A stretch of DNA of 25,090 bases from NCBI GenBank assembly GCA_035715725.1, contig DASTKT010000061.1, positions 1-25,090 of the forward strand, in the 5' to 3' direction. Made by a program: the position numbers and the translations under genes. The DNA is from JADGGV01 sp035715725 (lineage in GTDB: Bacteria; Gemmatimonadota; Gemmatimonadetes; Longimicrobiales; RSA9). Below the pieces are notes generated by a model. That model did not search any database and was not told the DNA's origin. It saw only the letters and a list, made by a program, of their open reading frames with translations. Within the stretch, counting starts at the first letter, position 1. Every line of letters begins with the position of its first letter. Below are positions 1 to 5,955 of the stretch, in pieces.

Positions 1-1
1 C

Positions 2-193
2 CGCATCGTCGACAACGGGCGCATCGTCGTCTCGGCCGGCATCTCGGCCGGGATCGACGCCGCGCTGCACGTCGTGGCGAAGCTGCACGGGCGCGACCGC
101 GCGCTCGAGACGGCCCGCTACATGGAATACGACTGGTCGGCGCCGGCGCTGGCCGTGGAGCCGGGAAGCGGGGTCGCGGAGGCCATCGGATGA
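2..193 (+). CDS. DJ-1/PfpI (GATase1-like) family protein, C-terminal fragment
   Basis: Only the last 63 residues are in the window; the start lies upstream. The segment opens with RIVDNGRIVVSAGISAGIDA and continues with an amphipathic helix ending in ARYMEYDW. This is the characteristic C-terminal part of DJ-1/PfpI-superfamily proteins of the GlxA/isonitrile-hydratase-like branch, where the 'G-ISAGID-A-L' strand-helix follows the nucleophile elbow. The nucleophile cysteine itself is outside the window, so activity cannot be judged. An AraC-type helix-turn-helix extension is absent, because the protein stops soon after the fold, so it is not a GlxA transcription regulator. Its TGA stop overlaps a following ATG (ATGA at 190-193), which suggests coupling to the next small reading frame. 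The family call is fairly safe. The substrate is unknown. Confidence 0.75.
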   Translation, partial: RIVDNGRIVVSAGISAGIDAALHVVAKLHGRDRALETARYMEYDWSAPALAVEPGSGVAEAIG

Positions 194-483
194 GCGCCGA
201 GGCATCGAGCCGGGGCCACGCGCGGCCGGCGGCCGCGAGCGTCTCCGGCCGCCGCGCACTCCTCGCGAGCCTGGCGCTGCTCGCGGCCGTCCTCGGGTTC
301 GCGCTCACCGGGCTCGCGACCGACGGCCCGGGCGACGGCGGCGGGAGCCGCGTCGTCGCTCGACACCGACGCCGGACGTGGCCGGACCGGCGTCCGGCCC
401 GGCTTCGAGCCGCCAGTCTCAGACGCACCGTCCCCCGCGAACCCGAGGAGCGCGCATGGACCCGATGGCCCTCGCAGGGATGA
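190..483 (+). CDS. possible small single-span membrane protein (uncertain)
   Basis: A 97-codon frame starts at an ATG overlapping the upstream stop (ATGA). Residues about 22-44 form a convincing hydrophobic segment (ALLASLALLAAVLGFALTGL) after a basic, Ala/Arg-rich N-terminus, consistent with one membrane span or an uncleaved signal anchor. After residue 53 the translation becomes Arg/Trp/Pro-rich and looks like non-coding GC-rich sequence, and the frame overlaps the start of the next gene by 28 bp. Either the gene is real with a low-complexity tail, or there is a frame disruption near 345-350: the alternative frame there reads a more protein-like Asp/Ser/Pro-rich sequence. No family was recognised. 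The start overlap is the main reason for listing it. Confidence 0.35.
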   Translation: MSAEASSRGHARPAAASVSGRRALLASLALLAAVLGFALTGLATDGPGDGGGSRVVARHRRRTWPDRRPARLRAASLRRTVPREPEERAWTRWPSQG

Positions 484-764
484 TCTTCACGCTGATCCTG
501 GTCGTGCTGATCGGCGGGATCATCGTGCTGTTCCCGATCACGAAGCGGCTGGGGCTGCTGCTGGAGTCCAAGCTGCAGGAGCGGGGAAAGCCGCCGGCCC
601 TGGCGCCGGCGGACACGGCGCGGCTGCTGGAGGCCGTCGCCGCGCTGGAGGCGGAGGTCCGCCGCCTGGCCGAGCGCCAGGAGTTCACGGAGCGGCTGGT
701 CTCCGGGCGCGAGGCCGGCGCGCTCCCGCTGCCGGAACCGGCCTCCGCCCGCCGACCCACCTGA
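456..764 (+). CDS. small membrane protein with coiled coil
   Basis: A 102-residue protein. The chosen ATG starts MDPMALAGMIF and is preceded by GAGG at a suitable distance; an in-frame ATG at 378 would add 26 Pro/Arg-rich residues that do not look coding. Residues about 6-27 are a strongly hydrophobic transmembrane helix (FTLILVVLIGGIIVLF). It is followed by a basic stretch (TKRLGLLLESKLQERGK), a Pro/Ala hinge, and a heptad-like helix at about 53-82 (leucines in TARLLEAVAALEAEVRRLAE) that should form a coiled coil. The tail is Pro/Ala-rich. The layout of one N-terminal span plus a cytosolic coiled coil resembles PspB, but the sequence likeness is too weak to name it. It lies 19 bp upstream of the glycosylase gene and may be co-transcribed with it. 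Confidence 0.65.
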   Translation: MDPMALAGMIFTLILVVLIGGIIVLFPITKRLGLLLESKLQERGKPPALAPADTARLLEAVAALEAEVRRLAERQEFTERLVSGREAGALPLPEPASARRPT

Positions 765-783
765 TCCAACCTCCGGAGGAGCC

Positions 784-1317
784 TTGACGTATTGCGACGT
801 GGCCGTCGGACACCCGTTCCACGGCCCCTACCACGACCACGAGTACGGATTCCCGCTGCGCGACGACGCCGCGCTGTTCGAGCGGCTGACGCTCGAGATC
901 AACCAGGCCGGCCTCTCCTGGCTGACGATCCTGAAGAAGAAGCCCGCGTTCCGGGCGGCGTTCGAGGGCTTCGACATCGACCGCGTCGCCGGCTACGGCG
1001 AGGCGGAGCGGGCGCGGCTGCTGGCGGACGCCGGCATCATCCGCAACCGCCTGAAGGTCGACGCGGTGATCGAGAACGCGCGCCGGCTGCAGCGGATCCG
1101 CGGGGAGCACGGCTCCTTCGCCGCGTGGCTGGACCGGCACCATCCGGCCACGAAGCCGGAATGGGTGAAGCTGTTCAAGCGGACCTTCGTGTTCACCGGC
1201 GGCGAGATCGTGGGGGAGTTCCTGTTGAGCACCGGCTACCTTCCCGGCGCGCACGTGCCCGGCTGCCCGGTCTACGAGCGGGTGCTGGCGCTCGACCCGC
1301 CGTGGCGCCGCACGTAG
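784..1317 (+). CDS. tag: DNA-3-methyladenine glycosylase I (Tag)
   Basis: A base-excision repair enzyme that removes 3-methyladenine from alkylated DNA, leaving an abasic site. The 177-residue length is close to E. coli Tag, and key residues fall at the same numbers. The zinc-site residues Cys4 and His17 (YHDHEYG) and the distal His157/Cys161 pair (HVPGC) match the CxH...HxxxC 'zinc snap' of the family. Glu38 and Trp46 (LEINQAGLSWLTILKK) form the lesion pocket. The DAGIIRNRLKVDAVIENA block is the family helix-hairpin-helix region. The gene begins with TTG at 784 (TTG-ACG-TAT-TGC), preceded by GGAGG at 774-778 (CCGGAGGAGCC). That start gives the canonical Cys4, so it is well supported. It is expected to act in the cytoplasm on chromosomal DNA. 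Confidence 0.95.
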   Translation: MTYCDVAVGHPFHGPYHDHEYGFPLRDDAALFERLTLEINQAGLSWLTILKKKPAFRAAFEGFDIDRVAGYGEAERARLLADAGIIRNRLKVDAVIENARRLQRIRGEHGSFAAWLDRHHPATKPEWVKLFKRTFVFTGGEIVGEFLLSTGYLPGAHVPGCPVYERVLALDPPWRRT

Positions 1318-1350
1318 GCGGCCGGTCGCGGGTTCCGGGGCCCCCAGGTT

Positions 1351-1373
1351 CCGCGGGGGCGGCCTCCCCCGGC
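1351..1373. terminator. possible bidirectional terminator hairpin
   Basis: Between the convergent tag gene and the small minus-strand gene, GGGGG (1355-1359) pairs with CCCCC (1366-1370) around a six-base loop. Flanking CCGC and GGCGG can extend the stem with one bulge. There is no T-tract on either side, so intrinsic termination is only a guess based on position. Confidence 0.3.
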
Positions 1374-1378
1374 GGGGC

Positions 1379-1654
1379 TCAGTTCGAGCCGGTGGCCGCC
1401 AGCGGGTGCGGCGCGCCGAGCGGGGCGAGCCGGACCGGGTGCGCCGGGCGGCCGGCCTCGTACGGATGGCCGTCGAAGAGCAGCGTCGCCACGTAGAGCG
1501 CGCCGCGCTCGACCAGTGCGCGCTCCTGCGCGCTCCAGTGCGCGGCGATCTGGTAGCGCCCCTCGAGGAGATAGATCCCCGCCGGCTGTCCGGCGCGCCG
1601 CGCGTGCTGGCGGTCCTCGATGGGGAACTCGTACTCCGGCTGCTCGAACGTCAT
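1379..1654 (-). CDS. small hypothetical protein
   Basis: A 91-residue minus-strand protein starting MTFEQPEYEFPIEDRQ. The open frame continues upstream to 1897, but the extension is Pro/Arg/Thr-rich and passes through the spacer of the divergent ABM-like gene, so the ATG at 1652-1654 is preferred; the ribosome-binding site there is weak. The protein is acidic at the N-terminus, with regularly alternating hydrophobic residues (GIYLLEGRYQIAAHW; GALYVATLLFDGHPY) that suggest a small beta-rich fold. No cysteines, signal peptide or membrane segment are visible. No family was recognised. It is convergent with tag and divergent from the ABM-like gene, with a 241-bp spacer that holds an AT-rich dyad. 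Confidence 0.55.
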   Translation of the reverse strand: MTFEQPEYEFPIEDRQHARRAGQPAGIYLLEGRYQIAAHWSAQERALVERGALYVATLLFDGHPYEAGRPAHPVRLAPLGAPHPLAATGSN

Positions 1655-1828
1655 CCGCCGTCCGTGGCTGTGGGTGAGTCGGCCAGTACCCGTGGCGAGG
1701 TCCCGGGGTCCGGCGACGCCGCCGCGGCGCCCGTCCGGTGTGGCCGGGCTCGCCGCACCCGGGGAACAGTCGCGGCGCGGGCCGGGGAGAGTGGCGAGCG
1801 TCGCGGGAGAAGGTGTCCTGGAGCCGTG

Positions 1829-1845
1829 GCATAGTTGTATACTGT
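1829..1845. promoter_or_regulatory. AT-rich imperfect dyad, possible promoter/operator
   Basis: CATAGT and ACTGTG form an imperfect inverted repeat around a short centre, in otherwise extremely GC-rich sequence, about 50 bp before the ABM-like gene. The centre contains TATACT (1838-1843), which could serve as a -10 element. No clear -35 was found. Helix-turn-helix repressors such as the PadR type bind dyads of this general shape, but no regulator gene is adjacent. The rest of the 1655-1895 spacer shows nothing else recognisable. Confidence 0.35.
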
Positions 1846-1895
1846 GCCGGGAAAGAGCGACGCGCGGCGGTGAGCGAGGGCAGGGGAGAGCGGCC

Positions 1896-2225
1896 ATGGA
1901 GGACGCGGGCTACACGTACATCTGGATCTTCGACGTCGCGGAAGGCGCGGAGGCGGAGTTCGAGCGCGCGTACGGCCCGGAGGGCGAGTGGGTACGACTC
2001 TTCCGGCGGGGAGCGGGGTACCGCGGCACGGCGCTGCTCCGGGACCTGGACGAGCCACGCCGCTACGTCACCGTGGACCGGTGGGCGTCGGCGGCGGCGT
2101 TCGAGCGGTTCCGGGCGGAGCACGCGGCGGCGTTCGAGGCGCTGGACCGGCGCTGCCAGGCGCTGACCGTGGCGGAGACGCGCCTCGGGCGGTACGCGCC
2201 GGCGGAGCCGGAAACGCCGGGCTGA
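1896..2225 (+). CDS. ABM-fold (antibiotic biosynthesis monooxygenase-like) protein
   Basis: A 109-residue cytoplasmic protein with the pattern of a dimeric alpha/beta-barrel. A first strand (YTYIWIFDV) leads to a helix with E-x-E-F-E-x-A-Y, then GEWVRLFRRGAGYRGTALLRD, a strand-turn with RRYVTVDRWAS, and the helix SAAAFERFRAEHAAAFEALD. The 'W-S/A-s-x-A-F-x-x-F' segment after a beta strand is typical of ABM/EthD-like small proteins. Members include monooxygenases, heme-degrading enzymes and proteins with no known reaction; no catalytic residues can be assigned here. The ATG at 1896 has GGGGAG seven bases upstream (1883-1888). Upstream in-frame sequence is Arg-rich and rejected. An AT-rich dyad at 1829-1845 could control it. 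Confidence 0.7.
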   Translation: MEDAGYTYIWIFDVAEGAEAEFERAYGPEGEWVRLFRRGAGYRGTALLRDLDEPRRYVTVDRWASAAAFERFRAEHAAAFEALDRRCQALTVAETRLGRYAPAEPETPG

Positions 2226-2315
2226 GCGTCACAGCGGGAGCGAGCGGCGCGTTTTCTTTTCTTGATCGGCGCGCGCCCCGGGTCGGCGCAGCCCCGGAGT
2301 GATCGAGGAGGAGCC

Positions 2316-2846
2316 GTGGAGATCCCGCGCATCGAGGAGTTCATCCGTTACTTCGAGAATATCCGCGCGCGGACGCGTCGTGTGCTGGCGTGCATTCCGC
2401 CGGAGTCGATCGAGTGGCGGCCGCGGCCGGGCGGCTTCTCCTTCGGCGACCTGGTCCGCCACATCGGCGCCACGGAGCGCTACATGTGGGCGGAGAACGC
2501 GTTGGGGCACCCGAGCCGCTATCCCGGCCACGGCCCGGAGCTGGCGGCGGGGCACGACGCGGTGATGGCGTTCATCGAGCGGATGCACGCGGAATCGATC
2601 GAGATCTTCTGGGGCCTCACGCCGGACGAGCTGCGCCGCCCGTGCACGACCGTCGGCGGCGCGACGCTCCCCACCTGGAAGTGGCTCCGGGCGATGGTCG
2701 AGCACGAGATCCATCACCGCGGCCAGATCTACGTCATGCTCGGGATCCTCGGCGTGCCGACGCCGCCGCTGTACGGACTCACGGAGCAGGAGATCCGCGA
2801 GCGCAGCCACCCGATCGAGGAGCTGGCCGGTCCCGGCGGCGTGTAG
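2316..2846 (+). CDS. DinB-fold metalloprotein (DinB/YfiT-like)
   Basis: A 176-residue four-helix-bundle protein of the DinB superfamily. Family metal ligands are visible: His49 in DLVRHIGATERYMW, and His130 and His134 in the C-terminal helix VEHEIHHRGQIYVML, giving the H...HxxxH triad. The helix 1 phrase RYFENIRARTRRVLACIPP and WRPRPGGFSFGDLV are also typical. Members include bacillithiol- or mycothiol-dependent S-transferases and damage-induced proteins of unknown chemistry, so the reaction is not assignable. The GTG at 2316 is preferred because GGAGGAG immediately precedes it (2307-2313); the ATG at 2262 would add an implausible 18-residue leader. It is transcribed in the same direction as the ABM-like gene 90 bp upstream. 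Confidence 0.85.
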   Translation: MEIPRIEEFIRYFENIRARTRRVLACIPPESIEWRPRPGGFSFGDLVRHIGATERYMWAENALGHPSRYPGHGPELAAGHDAVMAFIERMHAESIEIFWGLTPDELRRPCTTVGGATLPTWKWLRAMVEHEIHHRGQIYVMLGILGVPTPPLYGLTEQEIRERSHPIEELAGPGGV

Positions 2847-2899
2847 CCGGCCCGCCGCCGGGCTCCCGACCGCGCCCCTCTTCCTCAAAGGCGACACCG

Positions 2900-3463
2900 A
2901 TGCGCGTCGACCGTCTCGCGCCCGTGGCCTGGCTCGCGGCCGGGCTCCTTCTGCTGCTCCCGGCGCCGTCGCTCGCGCAATGGCTCCAGCCGGCGCGCTT
3001 CGACGTGGGCTCGCCCGGCACGGGGGCCGCCGCGCCGCGGCGCCTCGATGTCGTCGAGGACGACGACGCGGCCGGCGGCCTCGAGACGGCGGGCGCGTTC
3101 GCGGGCGGCATCGGCTTCCTGTTCGGCGCGACGATCGGCTCCGCGCTGGGCGCGTCGCGGTGCCCGCAGGGGGACGACGGCTGCAAGCTGCGCGGCGCGC
3201 TGATCGGCGGCGGCACGGGCGCGGCGCTCATCATCCCGCTCAGCGTCCATTCGACGAACCACGGCCGCGGCAAGCTGCTGCCGTCGCTGGCGCTGTCGCT
3301 CGCCGAGGACGCGGCGGGGCTCGCGCTGATGTCGCTCGTGCCGGCCGACGCGGCGCTGGCCCTCTCCCCGCTCGTGACCGCGCCGCTCTCCATCGTCACG
3401 TCCGCCGCGATCGAGCGGGCGACGACGCCGCCCGCCCCGCCGCCCCCGCCGAAGGCGCCCTGA
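2900..3463 (+). CDS. exported glycine-rich hypothetical protein
   Basis: A 187-residue protein with a clear Sec signal peptide: MRVDRLAPVAWLAAGLLLLL followed by PAPSLAQ, with probable cleavage after Ala26. The mature part has an acidic patch (VVEDDDA, about 51-57), then two Gly/Ala-rich hydrophobic segments (AGAFAGGIGFLFGATIGSALG, residues 65-85, and LRGALIGGGTGAALIIPLS, 98-115). These look like glycine-zipper hairpins inserting in a membrane. Cys88 and Cys95 flank a short polar turn and could form a disulphide. The C-terminus is a Pro-rich tail (PPAPPPPPK). No family was recognised. It sits 53 bp after the DinB gene, with AAAGG ahead of the ATG, and 22 bp before the methyltransferase gene, so it may lie in the same transcript. 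Confidence 0.6.
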   Translation: MRVDRLAPVAWLAAGLLLLLPAPSLAQWLQPARFDVGSPGTGAAAPRRLDVVEDDDAAGGLETAGAFAGGIGFLFGATIGSALGASRCPQGDDGCKLRGALIGGGTGAALIIPLSVHSTNHGRGKLLPSLALSLAEDAAGLALMSLVPADAALALSPLVTAPLSIVTSAAIERATTPPAPPPPPKAP

Positions 3464-3485
3464 GCCGAGCCGTCCGGGGGCGACG

Positions 3486-4661
3486 TTGAGCGCGAGTGCG
3501 GCGGAGCGCCTCGACCTCTTCGCGGTCACCGCGCCGGGGCTCGAGCCGCTGGCGGAGGCCGAGCTGCGCGCGCTCGGGATCGACGCCGCGGCGGAGCCGG
3601 GCGGCGTGGCGTGGACCGGGTCGCCGGAGACGCTCTACGCCGCGAACCTGCGGCTCCGCACCGCCAGCCGCGTGCTCGTCCGGCTGGCGGAGTTCCCGGC
3701 CCGCGCCTTCTACGAGCTGGAGCGCCATGCGCGCCGCATCGACTGGACGCGCATCGTCCCGGCCGGCGCCGCGGTGCGCGTCCGTGTCACCAGCCGAAAA
3801 TCCCGCCTCTACCACCAGAACGCCGTCGCCGAGCGCATCCTGGACGCCGTCGAGCGGGCGGTCGGCGCCGTCGCCGCCGCTCCGGCCGCGGCCGGAGCCG
3901 GGGACGAGGACGACGACGCTGGTGATGCCCAGCTCCTCGTCGTCCGGCTCGTCCGCGACCGCTGCACCATCAGCGCCGACACCTCCGGCGCGCTGCTGCA
4001 CCAGCGCGGCTACCGCCAGGCCGTGGCGAAGGCGCCGCTGCGCGAGACGCTCGCGGCCGCCATGCTGCTGGCCGGCCGCTGGTCGGGCGACGAGCCGTTG
4101 CTCGATCCCCTCTGCGGCTCCGGCACGATCGCCATCGAGGCCGCGCTGCTGGCGCGCCGGATCGCGCCGGGACTGGCCCGGCCCGGGCTGGAGCCGCGCG
4201 CCTACGCGTTCCAGCGCTGGCCCGGCTTCGACGAGGCGCGCTGGCGCCGCGTCGTGGAGGCGGCCGCGCGGGAGGTCCGGCCCGCGGCCGGCGTCGACAT
4301 CGTCGCCTCGGACCGCGACGCCGGCGCCATCGAGGCCGCCCGCGCGAACGCCGAGCGCGCCGGCGTCCCGGGCGACGTGCGGCTGGACGTGCGCGCGCTC
4401 TCCGCCGCCGAGCCGCCGGAGGGGCGCGGCGCGCTCGTGACGAACCCACCGTACGGAGTGAGGGTCGGCGAGCGCGCCGCGCTGCGCGACCTCTACGCCG
4501 CCCTCGGCCGCCTGGCGCGAAGCCGGCTCCCCGGCTGGCGCATCGTCATGCTGTCGGCGGACCGCGCGCTCGAGGGGCAGGTCGGCGTGCCGTTCACCGA
4601 GGCGCTGCGCACGCGGAACGGCGGGATTCCGGTGCGCGTCGTGGTGGGGGAGGTCCGGTAG
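3486..4661 (+). CDS. THUMP-domain class I SAM RNA methyltransferase (RlmL/COG0116 type)
   Basis: A 391-residue enzyme expected to methylate a guanine N2 in 23S rRNA, like the N-terminal half of E. coli RlmKL. Residues about 10-65 form the ferredoxin-like N-terminal domain (DLFAVTAPGLEPLAEAELRALG). Residues 66-170 are the THUMP RNA-binding domain, ending CTISADTSGALLHQRGYR. The Rossmann methyltransferase follows: SAM motif I DPLCGSGTIAIEAALLAR (207-224), the acidic SDRDAGAIEAARANA strand (275-289), and catalytic NPPYG (320-324). A short acidic insert (GAGDEDDDAGD, about 137-147) interrupts the THUMP domain. The TTG at 3486 follows the previous stop by 22 bp; alternative internal starts would cut into the first strand. 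The C-terminal RlmK domain is absent. The exact rRNA target is inferred. Confidence 0.9.
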   Translation: MSASAAERLDLFAVTAPGLEPLAEAELRALGIDAAAEPGGVAWTGSPETLYAANLRLRTASRVLVRLAEFPARAFYELERHARRIDWTRIVPAGAAVRVRVTSRKSRLYHQNAVAERILDAVERAVGAVAAAPAAAGAGDEDDDAGDAQLLVVRLVRDRCTISADTSGALLHQRGYRQAVAKAPLRETLAAAMLLAGRWSGDEPLLDPLCGSGTIAIEAALLARRIAPGLARPGLEPRAYAFQRWPGFDEARWRRVVEAAAREVRPAAGVDIVASDRDAGAIEAARANAERAGVPGDVRLDVRALSAAEPPEGRGALVTNPPYGVRVGERAALRDLYAALGRLARSRLPGWRIVMLSADRALEGQVGVPFTEALRTRNGGIPVRVVVGEVR

Positions 4662-4693
4662 GGCGGAGTGGGGGAGTGGGAGAGTCACCGGGA

Positions 4694-4747
4694 GCGGGTG
4701 CGGGTGCGGGTGCGGGTGCGCGTGCGGGTGCGGGTGCGGGTGCGGGT
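4694..4747 (+). repeat. GCGGGT hexanucleotide tandem repeat (9 units)
   Basis: Nine consecutive hexamers run from 4694 to 4747. All are GCGGGT except the fifth, which is GCGCGT. The tract lies in the 132-bp gap between the methyltransferase and TerB-like genes, about 35 bp before the TATCTT promoter-like element. Read in frame it gives Arg-Val or Ala-Gly repeats, but these frames are not believed to be translated. Confidence 0.95.
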
Positions 4748-4781
4748 GCGGCGGTGGGACGCGGCGCGGGGCAATTTTTCG

Positions 4782-4787
4782 TATCTT
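4782..4787 (+). promoter_or_regulatory. TAnnTT promoter-like element, TATCTT
   Basis: This element sits in the AT-rich patch CAATTTTTCGTATCTTCC, which stands out sharply from the surrounding GC-rich DNA. Only six bases separate it from the ATG of the TerB-like gene, so if it is the -10/-7 element the message would be leaderless. No ribosome-binding site is visible, which agrees. Confidence 0.5.
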
Positions 4788-4793
4788 CCGGTC

Positions 4794-5408
4794 ATGCCGT
4801 CACTTCTTTTCGAATCGGAGCCGACGCCCATCCGGCGCGAGCGGGGCGAGTTCGACTGCCCGCAATGCATCGCGCGGCGGGCGTACCAGCGCACGGAGGT
4901 GCGCCGCCACGTGCGCGTGCTGGGCGCGCGGATCCCGGCGGGCCGCTACGGCGAGTACGTGGAATGCCAGACGTGCCTCGGCACGTTCCGGCCGGAGGTC
5001 CTGGCCTACGACGCCGGCGAGCGCACGCCGGTCGTGATGGCCGAGTACCAGCGCGCGATCCGCCGGATCCTCGCGTTGATGGTGGCCGCCGACGGCGTCG
5101 TCCGCCCGCTCGAGATCGGCGTCGCCCGGGAGATCTTCGAGGCCGTCTCCGGCCTGCCGCTCTCCGAGCGCGACGTGCGCGACGAGGTCGAGGAGGTGCG
5201 GCGCGCGCCCACGACGGTCGCGCGCTTCCTGGCCCGCGTCGTCGGCTACGTCAACGACTACGGCAAGGAGCAGATCCTGCGCGCCTGCGCGCTCGTCTCC
5301 CGCGCCGACGGCGAGGTGCACGAGCGCGAGGCCGAGATGGTGCGGCGGCTGGGTGGGGTGCTGCGGGCGCCGCGGGAGCGGGTGGAAGGGATCCTCGGCG
5401 GCGCGTAG
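4794..5408 (+). CDS. zinc-ribbon plus TerB-like protein
   Basis: A 204-residue cytoplasmic protein. The N-terminus carries a treble-clef or ribbon-type metal site: Cys22/Cys25 (DCPQC) and Cys58/Cys61 (ECQTC), with a beta-rich stretch between (VRRHVRVLGARIPAG). From about residue 84 the protein is helical and matches the TerB/DjlA-N fold: RILALMVAADGVVRPLEI (91-108) and a second copy, ILRACALVSRADGEVHEREA (161-180). Each has the family A-D-G-x-V/E metal-binding turn. TerB domains are linked to tellurite resistance and envelope stress. Here the gene is alone, without TerC/D/E neighbours, so a sensing or scaffold role is as likely. The ATG at 4794 has no ribosome-binding site. The open frame reaching back to 4668 encodes only the hexamer-derived Arg-Val repeat and is rejected. 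Confidence 0.75.
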   Translation: MPSLLFESEPTPIRRERGEFDCPQCIARRAYQRTEVRRHVRVLGARIPAGRYGEYVECQTCLGTFRPEVLAYDAGERTPVVMAEYQRAIRRILALMVAADGVVRPLEIGVAREIFEAVSGLPLSERDVRDEVEEVRRAPTTVARFLARVVGYVNDYGKEQILRACALVSRADGEVHEREAEMVRRLGGVLRAPRERVEGILGGA

Positions 5409-5412
5409 CGCC

Positions 5413-5578
5413 GCCGCTCGCCTGCGGCTCGCGCACGCTCGCTGAGCTCGCTGTCGCGGCCTGTGGCCGCGCACGTTTCACTGTCGTCGCGCCTGATGGC
5501 GCGCCGCACGCTGGCGCTGCCGCTCGCCTGCGGCTCGCGCACGCCCGCTGCGCGGGCTGTAGCGGCGCTGCGCGCCGC
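5413..5578 (+). repeat. hairpin-linker array 1 (downstream of TerB-like gene)
   Basis: This array starts four bases after the TerB-like stop. Short palindromes alternate with linkers that begin CACG and mostly end CTGT(C/A)G. Hairpin stems: 5413-5428 (GCCGC/GCGGC), 5455-5471 (CGCGGCC, loop TGT, GGCCGCG), 5488-5503 (CGCGCC, loop TGAT, GGCGCG), 5519-5534 (GCCGC/GCGGC) and 5562-5578 (GCGGCG/CGCCGC). Linkers: 5434-5456, 5472-5486 (CACGTTTCACTGTCG), 5507-5522 and 5540-5562. Positions 5413-5438 and 5519-5544 are a perfect 26-bp direct repeat. The gene-free stretch 5409-5954 holds this array, the hexamers at 5686-5721 and array 2. Nothing else was recognised in it. Confidence 0.85.
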
Positions 5579-5685
5579 GAGGTGCGGGGCGGGCGGGACC
5601 GCGCCCTCCCGCGCTAGCGTGGGGGCGTCCCGCCCGGCGTCCTCACGCGGCCGCGCGGTGCCGCCGCTCCCCGTGCTCCGGCATT

Positions 5686-5721
5686 CGTACCCCTACCCGT
5701 ACCCGTACCCGTACCCGATCC
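5686..5721 (+). repeat. CGTACC hexanucleotide tandem repeat (6 units)
   Basis: Six hexamers: CGTACC, CCTACC, three CGTACC, then CGATCC. On the minus strand the unit reads GGTACG, i.e. (GGGTAC)n. That differs by one base from the (GGGTGC)n register of the tract at 4694-4747. It lies between the two hairpin arrays. Confidence 0.9.
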
Positions 5722-5771
5722 GTTGACCCGCCGTTTACCTCGGCCGCCGCGCTCCCGCCCGAAGACCCGTT

Positions 5772-5955
5772 CGCCGGCACAGCCGGCGGTGTGTCCGTTC
5801 TCGCGGCCGCAGGCCGCTACAGCGAGCGCAGCGAGCGTGCGTGGCGCCTCCGGCGCCACGACAGTGAAACGTGCGCCGCCGCAGGCGGCGACAGCGCAGC
5901 GTGCGCGAGCCGCAGGCGAGCGACCGGGCACCGTGCGCCGCGCCGCAGGCGCGGC
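5772..5955 (-). repeat. hairpin-linker array 2 (downstream of GNAT gene)
   Basis: This is the mirror image of array 1, so it has the same orientation relative to the gene it follows. Stems (+ coordinates): 5937-5955 (8 bp, loop GCA, ending on the GNAT stop codon), 5909-5924 (weak), 5874-5890 (7 bp, loop GCA), 5841-5859 (8 bp, loop TCC), 5803-5817 (6 bp, loop GCA) and 5772-5788 (7 bp, loop ACA). Minus-strand linkers: 5935-5921 CACGGTGCCCGGTCG, 5903-5889 CACGCTGCGCTGTCG, 5873-5859 CACGTTTCACTGTCG and 5839-5817 (23 bases, ending CTGTAG). Segment 5858-5876 is a perfect 19-bp inverted copy of 5469-5487, and 5899-5922 is an inverted copy of 24 bases of the array 1 direct repeat. Confidence 0.85.

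Noticed and set aside
4668..4793. N-terminal extension of the TerB-like protein with Arg-Val repeats
   Set aside because: It is the translation of the GCGGGT hexamer tract; the promoter-like element lies after it.
5413..5955. CRISPR array
   Set aside because: Repeated units are short and interleaved with palindromes of varying sequence, with no regular spacer length and no cas genes nearby.
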